From an uncultured Clostridia bacterium (GTDB taxonomy: Bacteria > Bacillota > Clostridia > Christensenellales > UBA1242): a stretch of DNA of 19,220 bases. The notes under the pieces were generated by a model. It had not been told where the DNA came from, made no database searches, and worked only from the letters and a program-made list of their open reading frames with translations. Each line of letters begins with the position of its first letter. Positions within the stretch are counted from its first letter, which is position 1. Positions 1 through 4,636 of the stretch are shown here, piece after piece. Both the position numbers and the translations under genes were made by a program. Where the stretch lies: contig CANQHL010000018.1 in assembly GCA_947623775.1 (NCBI GenBank), positions 1 through 19,220 of the forward strand. The letters run 5' to 3'.

Positions 1-103
1 AATACGCACCTAGTTTATTTAACCCTAGGCACACAGCCAACCAATAAGCGCCTGCTATTATTTCAAGCACGCCACCTGCTATTTGTAAACCGTCTCTTTT
101 CAT
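1..103 (-). CDS. Small hydrophobic membrane protein, partial (runs off the left edge)
   Basis: The first 34 codons of a leftward gene are visible. The start is ATG at 103 with an AGAAAGG ribosome site placed at normal distance. The peptide opens MKRDGLQIAGGVLEIIAG and continues as one hydrophobic, glycine/alanine-rich stretch, which suggests a first transmembrane helix. It starts only 3 bases after the stop of the zinc-ribbon gene upstream, so it is the third gene of a leftward unit headed by the Nmad3-like gene. I do not recognise the family. A small membrane protein is the only safe reading, and the C-terminus lies outside the window. Confidence 0.6.
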   Translation of the reverse strand, partial: MKRDGLQIAGGVLEIIAGAYWLAVCLGLNKLGAY

Positions 104-106
104 ACG

Positions 107-256
107 CTACCTTTCTATATCAACCCAAGCATTTCCACACTTTTTGCATTGAAAAGTGTATTTCTTTTCACTTGGTTTTATCAATATTTCCAACATTGAC
201 CTTTCCATTTTGCCTAGTTTTATAACATTTTGACTTCCGCATTTAGGACATTTCAT
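107..256 (-). CDS. 49-residue zinc-ribbon protein
   Basis: This short gene reads MKCPKCGSQNVIKLGKM and ends in a second knuckle, QCKKCGNAW, giving two CxxC pairs about 34 residues apart: a complete single zinc ribbon and almost nothing else. The start is ATG at 256, preceded by a GGGAG ribosome site; the stop is TAG at 107-109. It begins 12 bases after the stop of the Nmad3-like gene and ends 3 bases before the next start, so the three are very probably one transcript. Stand-alone ribbons of this size usually bind nucleic acid or a protein partner. Which applies here cannot be told from sequence. Confidence 0.75.
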   Translation of the reverse strand: MKCPKCGSQNVIKLGKMERSMLEILIKPSEKKYTFQCKKCGNAWVDIER

Positions 257-268
257 AACTTTTCTCCC

Positions 269-1126
269 TTATCTCTTTGCATATTTTTTAATTAGGTTTT
301 CAGCCCATTTTTGAGCCTTCTTGCTATCTTCAATAACTATCTCTTGATTTCGACTTGGGGCTCTATATTGACCCCGCTCATTAAAGCAGTCTTTTCCATT
401 TGCGCCTTTTCTTGATGTTTTCAAGCCTGCAAGGGCAGGGACTTTCCAGCACGATTTTGTCCTTATATCGTCCGCAGTCAAATCTAGCGCTTTGTTATAC
501 TTAAACATACCATAGCCTTTGATTGCATTATCAAAAGTGCAAGACTCTTTCGCTATATAAATCGTGTTGTCATCATTTTCTGCATATTTGTCTTTGTTTT
601 TCCAATGTGGTTGATATCTTAACCAAGGGTATTTCTTTTCATATTCTTTTCTTTGCTTTTCATTAAGTGTTGCAACTTTCAATATCTCGTCTATTTGCAT
701 ATAACCAAAAAGCACATTTTTCCCGTCCGTGTGGACTTTGTCGGCTTTGTCCTTATACCAACCATAAAACAAAATCAAATCGTCAACTTTGACATTTTGG
801 CTTTCTAAATGTTTTTGAGCGCTCTTTATTTGTCCAAAACTACCTCTAAAATTTTCACTGTCAAAATAGTTGACAAGTTGCGGATCTAAATGGCAACGAC
901 TGTCTTTTGTGATTTCTACTTTTTTGTCATTTATGTAAAAAGTTCCGCCGACTAAAAATTTTAAGTTTTTCAGCAAATTGCTATTGCCTAGTTTGACCTG
1001 ACTATACTTTAATTCTTGTTCTTCAACCGCTACAATAGGTATAAAAACTATTTCATCATCCACCATTAAAATAGGCTTTGAACTAAAACTGCTATCAAGT
1101 CCTTTTTTGCTCAAAATAACACTCAT
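269..1126 (-). CDS. Nmad3-like nucleotide-modification-associated protein
   Basis: A 285-residue protein that I assign to the Nmad3 family (nucleotide modification associated domain 3), one of the families linked by comparative genomics to hypermodified bases in phage and mobile-element DNA. Visible hallmarks: N-terminal ILSKKGLDSS (4-13), HLDPQL near 79, FGQIKSAQKHL near 97-107, LILFYGWY near 117-124, FGYMQI near 140, QPHW near 172, NTIYIAKE near 187, and a C-terminal SRNQEIVIED followed by AQKWAENLI. The biochemical activity of the family is not established. The chosen start is ATG at 1126, with a GAGGTG ribosome site just upstream; 19 further in-frame residues upstream lack one. It heads a leftward unit with a zinc ribbon and a membrane protein and is divergent from an XRE regulator. 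The assignment rests on recalled motif pattern, not on a search. Confidence 0.7.
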   Translation of the reverse strand: MSVILSKKGLDSSFSSKPILMVDDEIVFIPIVAVEEQELKYSQVKLGNSNLLKNLKFLVGGTFYINDKKVEITKDSRCHLDPQLVNYFDSENFRGSFGQIKSAQKHLESQNVKVDDLILFYGWYKDKADKVHTDGKNVLFGYMQIDEILKVATLNEKQRKEYEKKYPWLRYQPHWKNKDKYAENDDNTIYIAKESCTFDNAIKGYGMFKYNKALDLTADDIRTKSCWKVPALAGLKTSRKGANGKDCFNERGQYRAPSRNQEIVIEDSKKAQKWAENLIKKYAKR

Positions 1127-1130
1127 ATTA

Positions 1131-1153
1131 CACCTCACAGCATAATAATAGCA
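1131..1153 (-). promoter_or_regulatory. Putative extended -10 promoter and ribosome site of the Nmad3-like gene
   Basis: Reading leftward, TGCTATTAT (complement of 1145-1153) is an extended -10 element, with TATTAT at 1145-1150. Transcription would begin near 1138, leaving a leader of about 12 bases that is mostly the GAGGTG ribosome site at 1131-1136. No convincing -35 box is seen, as is usual for extended -10 promoters. Confidence 0.4.
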
Positions 1154-1180
1154 TATTTTGACATAAAAAACAAACAAATG

Positions 1181-1277
1181 CACTTATAAATGCAAATTTC
1201 CTTTCATAGTATGCAATTTTTACAATTACCACCCATAATACAAACGCCGATTTTGACCTATACTTTAATTATAAGTG
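1181..1277. repeat. Inverted 9-bp sites in the divergent promoter region
   Basis: CACTTATAA at 1181-1189 and its exact reverse complement TTATAAGTG at 1269-1277 lie between the divergent Nmad3-like and XRE genes. The right-hand copy is directly upstream of the XRE ribosome site. Both genes also share GTGAGGTGT around their ribosome sites. They could be operator half-sites for the XRE protein. Nine bases in AT-rich DNA can also arise by chance. Confidence 0.3.
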
Positions 1278-1288
1278 AGGTGTGCATA

Positions 1289-1594
1289 ATGGATAAAAAG
1301 GACATTATAATCAGGATCGGTCAAATAAGACAAAGGGCAAATCTTTCTGCTCGTGATTTAAGTCTCAAAATTGGCAAAAATAGTGCATGCATTTCAAGGT
1401 TAGAGTCCAAAGATAGTTTTGAGCCGTCCGTATCTGTTTTGCTTGATATAATCTCCGTTTGTGGTTCAACTGAAAGTGAGTTTTTCTACTATGATATTCA
1501 GCAATATCAAAAAGATAAAGAGATTATTGAGTTGTTAAAGACTGCCAGCCCTATCAAAAAAGACTCTATCATTAACTTGCTCAAAAACCGATAG
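1289..1594 (+). CDS. XRE-family helix-turn-helix regulator
   Basis: A 101-residue Cro/CI-type DNA-binding protein. The HTH_3 fold covers roughly residues 7-61: IGQIRQRANLSARDLSLKIG is helices 1-2 and the start of the recognition region, followed by NSACISRLE, and then VSVLLDIISVCG. The C-terminal 40 residues are charged and helical and may dimerise. The start is ATG at 1289 behind a GAGGTG ribosome site; 33 in-frame residues upstream have no ribosome site and lie in the intergenic region. It is divergent from the Nmad3-like operon. Small XRE proteins of this kind usually repress their own and the facing promoter, so it probably controls the element's modification genes; that is inference from position. 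Confidence 0.85.
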   Translation: MDKKDIIIRIGQIRQRANLSARDLSLKIGKNSACISRLESKDSFEPSVSVLLDIISVCGSTESEFFYYDIQQYQKDKEIIELLKTASPIKKDSIINLLKNR

Positions 1595-1637
1595 CATTTT
1601 TAAGCCTTATTAACTACGATACCCGATCTGCCCATAA

Positions 1638-1671
1638 AAGCCAAATGATTTTGGCTTATTTTTTTATTTGT
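1638..1671 (+). terminator. Rho-independent terminator after the XRE gene
   Basis: An 8-bp stem AAGCCAAA/TTTGGCTT (1638-1645 and 1650-1657) with loop TGAT is followed by ATTTTTTTATTT. It closes the rightward XRE gene. It also lies just past the stop (1664-1666) of the convergent HNH gene, and a weaker T run follows on that strand, so it may work in both directions. Confidence 0.75.
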
Positions 1672-2485
1672 CGTCAACTATATTTTTCAACTCTTCTTTT
1701 GTTCTATAATCTCTCGCGATTGTTAAATTTCTTTCCCGAAGAAAAATTGTATCTTCATAATCTGCTTCTTCATCATAATCATAAACTGAAAAACTATTTA
1801 TACAAGTTTCTCCTTCTAACTCTTTATCTACTGACATTATAATTCCTAACGGATAATGACAAATTTCACTTAAAATATTAAAATTTCCAGTGATTACATT
1901 CCCTTGCCCCTGCCATGGTATTCGAGTTATATTTTTTGTTAAAAATATATAAAAATATATTCCATCGCAAAATTTTAATTCGTTTTTGTCCAAAAGATAC
2001 TTTTCCATATCAAAATTTTTAATCTTAAAAATTTCAGGGTATATTGTATTAAACATTGAAACGATTTGCTTAAATATGTTAAGTGGTTTTATACGAGGTA
2101 TAGTGATTTTTATGCAATCGTTCACTTTGAAATTGTTATTCACTAAAATACTGTGTAAAGCCATTATAAAATCTTTGTAAGCATTTGTATAAAGTAAGCC
2201 TGTATTTGTGTTGCAAGTGCTACATAATGAGTAATAAGCAATTCCACCTTGAATTGTTATGGTGTTCAGTTTCTTATCTTCCGTCCATAAAAGTTCGCCA
2301 TTGGTTAATAATTCGTTTCCTGTAACAAGATTAAATCTTTCTTTGTTAAATGTGCATCTTGGAGGTATATGCTCTTTGCTTAATTCTCCAAATTTTCCGC
2401 ATATAGCACATTTGCCAAAATATTTTTGACCGACTTTTCTAACGCCATTTGGTGTCATTATTCGTTCTTTCTCTTTATTTTTCAT
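1664..2485 (-). CDS. HNH-type endonuclease, HIPP subgroup
   Basis: A 273-residue protein with the metal-binding core of an HNH nuclease: CAIC (residues 26-29), then SKEHIPP (36-42), where H39 would be the catalytic histidine, and CSTCNTNTG (88-96) completing a four-cysteine zinc site. This spacing is that of the many HNH proteins with a HIPP motif in bacterial accessory DNA. The remaining 170 residues contain no domain I recognise and may carry target recognition. The start is ATG at 2485 with GGAG eight bases upstream. It reads leftward, has its own promoter, and lies between the HUH replication gene and the XRE gene. It could be a defence, homing or restriction nuclease; the substrate cannot be deduced. 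Confidence 0.75.
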   Translation of the reverse strand: MKNKEKERIMTPNGVRKVGQKYFGKCAICGKFGELSKEHIPPRCTFNKERFNLVTGNELLTNGELLWTEDKKLNTITIQGGIAYYSLCSTCNTNTGLLYTNAYKDFIMALHSILVNNNFKVNDCIKITIPRIKPLNIFKQIVSMFNTIYPEIFKIKNFDMEKYLLDKNELKFCDGIYFYIFLTKNITRIPWQGQGNVITGNFNILSEICHYPLGIIMSVDKELEGETCINSFSVYDYDEEADYEDTIFLRERNLTIARDYRTKEELKNIVDDK

Positions 2486-2506
2486 ATAAACTACTCCGAT
2501 AACTAC

Positions 2507-2515
2507 ATTATATCA
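2507..2515 (-). promoter_or_regulatory. Extended -10 promoter of the HNH gene
   Basis: Reading leftward, TGATATAAT (complement of 2507-2515) is a perfect TATAAT with the TGn extension. It lies 21 bases upstream of the HNH start, with the GGAG site between them. No -35 match is evident at 17 bp. Confidence 0.55.
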
Positions 2516-2554
2516 CACTTTTGCCTTATGTTTATATAAAAATTGAAAATGTAG

Positions 2555-2656
2555 GGCGATATTTTTTCGACTACTAATGTCCTGTAGCGTTTTCGCCACT
2601 GCAAATGGCTCTATTTCTGCCGTTATAAACATTTAATATATTTCTTATATTAAATG
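2555..2656. repeat. Nested inverted repeats downstream of rep (possible origin region)
   Basis: This 184-base gap holds two structured segments. One is a bulged arm in which GGCGA (2555-2559) pairs with TCGCC (2593-2597), and inside it CTAC (2571-2574) pairs with GTAG (2584-2587). The other is a perfect 11-bp palindrome, CATTTAATATA (2630-2640) and TATATTAAATG (2646-2656), with the 5-base loop TTTCT. The second has no T run, so it does not look like a terminator. A hairpin beside an HUH replication gene is where a double- or single-strand origin would be expected, but I cannot identify a nick site. Confidence 0.35.
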
Positions 2657-2669
2657 CTCAATGCGTTTT

Positions 2670-3533
2670 TTATATAGGTTTTCGCTTGCCGAGTGTGGTC
2701 GTTTCCTTTTCCTTCTTATAATAGCGCTTGCAATAATATAGGTTGTTGCCATTTGTAGTTTTCATAGGGTTGATATATATGTTTTCTTTTTCAAGCACAT
2801 ATTTATTCTCGTCAAGATATTTCTTTACATTTTCGTATGTGTCAGTGTGTATAAAAGGCTTTTTAATTCCTTTTGAGTGCCTATAAAGATATAAATTCGC
2901 AGGCAGTTCCATTTGCAATAATGCTTTTTCGTGCAAATGGCTATTCCTGTCATTGACTTCTTTTGATAGGTGTGGGGTTAGATAATAATAGTATCCGAAG
3001 TCTTTTGGCGCACCTACACTCACAGAGCCCTTTCCCCACGCCTGCAATATAGTTTCCGCAGGCACAAAGACTGCTCTTGTAGACTCGTTAAAAAACAAAA
3101 TTGCGTGTATGTGATAGCCCTGCAAGTCCTTGTAAAGTTCATAAACATTTATAAACTCGATGTTTCCAAACTCAACCACATTTCTACGCAGGCGCTTCAT
3201 AAAATCCTTAAAATCTGCGCCGATTTGTTGTGTGTCAAGTGTTTTATGTTCATATGTTAGTGTTAAGAGCAAAATTTTATTGAGATTTATTGAGTTTTCT
3301 TTAATCAAATCTTGTAGTTGTAAATTGCTTTGAATAAGTTGATACAGATTATCGCCACGCTTAAGCGATTTCTTTTCATTTACAATTTCACCTGTGCTTA
3401 ATATGACGTGCTTTCTATTTCCTATTTTTTTAATAGTTGCTTTTTTATTGCAAGTGTTGATATTAGATATCGTTATCTCTTCTTTTACGACTTTAACCTT
3501 TACTATGTCGCAAGGTTTAATAATTGTTTCCAT
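2670..3533 (-). CDS. HUH-family (rolling-circle) replication initiator
   Basis: A 287-residue protein with the arrangement of single-stranded DNA nickases of the HUH class. Motif 1 is the hydrophobic strand LLLTLTY (88-94). Motif 2, the metal-binding HUH, is GYHIHAILFF (139-148) with H141 and H143. A conserved-type WGKG follows (166-169). Motif 3, carrying the candidate nucleophile, is GYYYYLTPHLSKE (180-192), where one of tyrosines 181-184 should attack DNA. The family nicks a double-strand origin and stays bound to the 5' end during rolling-circle replication or transfer. No helicase domain follows. The start is ATG at 3533 behind AAAGGAG, which is itself part of a long inverted repeat. Being inside a tRNA-integrated element, it suggests the excised circle can replicate. 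Relaxase-like activity is an alternative. Confidence 0.78.
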   Translation of the reverse strand: METIIKPCDIVKVKVVKEEITISNINTCNKKATIKKIGNRKHVILSTGEIVNEKKSLKRGDNLYQLIQSNLQLQDLIKENSINLNKILLLTLTYEHKTLDTQQIGADFKDFMKRLRRNVVEFGNIEFINVYELYKDLQGYHIHAILFFNESTRAVFVPAETILQAWGKGSVSVGAPKDFGYYYYLTPHLSKEVNDRNSHLHEKALLQMELPANLYLYRHSKGIKKPFIHTDTYENVKKYLDENKYVLEKENIYINPMKTTNGNNLYYCKRYYKKEKETTTLGKRKPI

Positions 3534-3540
3534 TTTATAT

Positions 3541-3590
3541 CTCCTTTAATTTAACAGCCCCACAGTTCTGTTTTTTATATAAATTAAAGG
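3541..3590 (-). promoter_or_regulatory. Leader hairpin covering the rep ribosome site
   Basis: CCTTTAATTTA at 3543-3553 is exactly repeated in inverse as TAAATTAAAGG at 3580-3590. In the rep mRNA the two arms form an 11-bp stem with a 26-base loop, and the promoter-proximal arm pairs with the AAAGG of the ribosome site (AAAGGAG, 3541-3547). Within the loop ACAGTTCTGT can form a smaller hairpin. The layout fits translational restraint of the initiator, as is common for rolling-circle replicons. Confidence 0.5.
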
Positions 3591-3592
3591 TC

Positions 3593-3614
3593 AAAAATGG
3601 TCATTTCCATTTTT
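3593..3614. repeat. 8-bp hairpin upstream of rep
   Basis: AAAAATGG (3593-3600) and CCATTTTT (3607-3614) form a perfect inverted repeat with a 6-base loop. It sits 60 bases upstream of the rep start. The role is unknown: it may be a weak terminator or an initiator-binding site. From 3615 to 3698 I see nothing else beyond a repeated CCATAC at 3624 and 3637. Confidence 0.3.
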
Positions 3615-3698
3615 TATAATAGTCCATACCAAAAAGCCATACGCATAGAACAAAAAATATTAAAAAGTTTTGATAAATCGCAACATTTCAAAAAATGC

Positions 3699-3728
3699 TT
3701 GCAAAATCTATTGAAAATATTTTATAAT
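3699..3728 (+). promoter_or_regulatory. Sigma-A-like promoter reading out of the element toward the tRNA fragment
   Basis: TTGCAA (3699-3704), an 18-base spacer and TATAAT (3723-3728) point rightward into the attachment site. Nothing on this strand is coded before the junction. In the excised circle this promoter would read across the rejoined site into the other end of the element, where an integrase gene often lies. In the integrated state it would transcribe the truncated tRNA. Confidence 0.45.
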
Positions 3729-3736
3729 ATTATTGA

Positions 3737-3770
3737 TTTGAAAAGGTGCTAAGTGTTTCAAACGGGTTTG
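3737..3770. repeat. Short dyads next to the attachment core
   Basis: TTTGAAA (3737-3743) is inverted as TTTCAAA (3756-3762), and CAAAC/GTTTG (3759-3763 and 3766-3770) is inverted around two bases. Both lie within 40 bases of the start of the tRNA-derived core. Recombinase-binding sites flank att cores in this way, so they are candidates for integrase contacts, but they are short. Confidence 0.25.
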
Positions 3771-3777
3771 CGTGCCC

Positions 3778-3822
3778 CTACGGAACCAAAGGTTGGGGAT
3801 TCGAGCTCCTCTGGGCGCACCA
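3778..3822 (+). pseudogene. 3' half of tRNA-Arg(ACG): attachment site at the element-chromosome junction
   Basis: The segment reads as the back half of a tRNA: anticodon loop CTACGGA (3778-3784, anticodon ACG), 3' anticodon stem ACCAA, variable loop AGGTT, T stem GGGGA, T loop TTCGAGC, T stem TCCTC, 3' acceptor strand TGGGCGC, discriminator A and encoded CCA. The bases before it cannot complete the molecule: the anticodon stem would need TTGGT but has TGCCC, and no acceptor GCGCCCA or D arm exists upstream. The break at the anticodon loop and the intact terminator downstream are typical of an att site left when an element integrates into a tRNA gene and restores the full gene at its other end. 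The core is about 45 bp, 3778-3822. Confidence 0.85.
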
Positions 3823-3847
3823 GAATTTATTTTATCTTTGTGATATG

Positions 3848-3872
3848 GCGATACTTGGTATCGCTTTTTTTT
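3848..3872 (+). terminator. Native terminator of the interrupted tRNA-Arg gene
   Basis: A perfect 7-bp stem GCGATAC/GTATCGC (3848-3854 and 3858-3864) with loop TTG is followed by eight T residues. It starts 25 bases after the CCA end. It is the chromosomal end of the tRNA transcription unit, which places the host side to the right of the att core. Confidence 0.85.
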
Positions 3873-3904
3873 GCAAATTTAAATTTTTATATCAATATAA
3901 AAAG

Positions 3905-3933
3905 TTGATTTATTATAATTTATTTGTTATAAT
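3905..3933 (+). promoter_or_regulatory. Promoter of the Nudix gene
   Basis: TTGATT (3905-3910), a 17-base spacer and TATAAT (3928-3933). Transcription would start near 3940, giving a leader of about 20 bases that contains the AGGAG ribosome site. Confidence 0.65.
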
Positions 3934-3958
3934 TTAACTTGTTATTTTAGGAGAAAAA

Positions 3959-4534
3959 ATGAGTAAAACAATTGAAATGATTAAAAATTTTGTTCCTCAA
4001 TGCGAACAAGAAGAATGCGACAAAGAGTTTTTTATTGAATGTGAACAGCAAAATCAAATTTTAACAAGAGAAAACAAGTTGGCTCATCTTAGCAGTTCTG
4101 CCATAATATTAAACAAAAGCCATGATAAAGTTTTGTGCATTTATCACAACATTTACAAAAGTTGGGCATGGGTCGGCGGCCATGCTGATGGTGATGATGA
4201 TATGGAATATGTTGCATTGAAAGAAGCACGCGAAGAAACTTCCATTCAAGACTTCAAAGTTCTTCTTGGACACCCCATCTCTATTGAAAGTCTACCCGTG
4301 CTTAGCCATGTTAAAAGAGGCAAATTTGTTCCCGCACACATTCATCTTAATGTGACATATCTTCTTGAAGCCGATGAAAATTCACCTATACATATAAAGG
4401 CAGACGAAAACAGCGGAATAAAATGGTTGACTTTTGATGAATTGCTTGAACGTGTGACTGAGCCGTATATGAAACCAGTATATAAAAAGATTTTTGACCG
4501 AGTTGAAAACTTGCAAAAAGAAAAACTTATATAA
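3959..4534 (+). CDS. Nudix hydrolase
   Basis: A 191-residue protein with a clear Nudix fold in its middle. The box runs from the GGH in VGGHADGDDD to KEAREETSI, matching G-x5-E-x7-REUxEExGU with three conservative departures (D for the first E, K for R, S for G). The metal-binding EE pair is intact. The upstream WAWVGGHADGD and the downstream KWLTFDEL strand are usual for the family. Nudix enzymes hydrolyse a nucleoside diphosphate linked to another moiety; the substrate here cannot be read from sequence. The first 40 residues form an acidic, cysteine-containing N-terminal extension. The start is ATG at 3959 with AGGAG. It is a single-gene unit, the first host gene after the tRNA attachment site, convergent with the kinase-ITPase gene. 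Confidence 0.9.
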   Translation: MSKTIEMIKNFVPQCEQEECDKEFFIECEQQNQILTRENKLAHLSSSAIILNKSHDKVLCIYHNIYKSWAWVGGHADGDDDMEYVALKEAREETSIQDFKVLLGHPISIESLPVLSHVKRGKFVPAHIHLNVTYLLEADENSPIHIKADENSGIKWLTFDELLERVTEPYMKPVYKKIFDRVENLQKEKLI

Positions 4535-4569
4535 AAAAGATTGCAAAATTTTTGCAATCTTTTTGTTTT
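4535..4569. terminator. Bidirectional terminator between the Nudix and kinase-ITPase genes
   Basis: AAAAGATTGCAAA (4535-4547) and TTTGCAATCTTTT (4551-4563) form a 13-bp stem directly after the Nudix stop codon, followed by TTGTTTTT. The complementary strand also has a T run after the stem, so it can stop leftward transcripts. Confidence 0.85.
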
Positions 4570-4592
4570 TTGCCACAAAACTGCTAATAATT

Positions 4593-4614
4593 TTTAAAAA
4601 TGAGCATTTTTAAA
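4593..4614. repeat. 10-bp palindrome beyond the kinase-ITPase stop
   Basis: TTTAAAAATG (4593-4602) and CATTTTTAAA (4605-4614) are perfect inverse copies around AG. It lies 22 bases downstream of the leftward gene's stop and may add to termination, though it lacks a GC-rich stem. Confidence 0.3.
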
Positions 4615-4636
4615 CTACATTTGCTTTGTTGATGCT

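Noticed and set aside
1190..1288. Extended N-terminus of the XRE protein
   Set aside because: There is no ribosome site at the upstream start, and the extra residues are low-complexity intergenic translation. ATG 1289 has GAGGTG before it.
1645..1842. Rightward 65-codon frame in the HNH gene region
   Set aside because: It is antisense to the end of the HNH gene, starts inside a terminator and has leucine-rich shadow composition.
3741..3822. A complete tRNA gene ending in CCA at 3822
   Set aside because: The 3' half is textbook, but the bases before the anticodon loop cannot form the anticodon stem, D arm or acceptor stem. It is a truncated copy.
3746..3937. Rightward 63-codon reading frame across the junction
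   Set aside because: It overlaps the tRNA fragment and its terminator and has no ribosome site.
4342..4578. Leftward frames under the Nudix gene
   Set aside because: They are shadows of the Nudix coding sequence and include the terminator.
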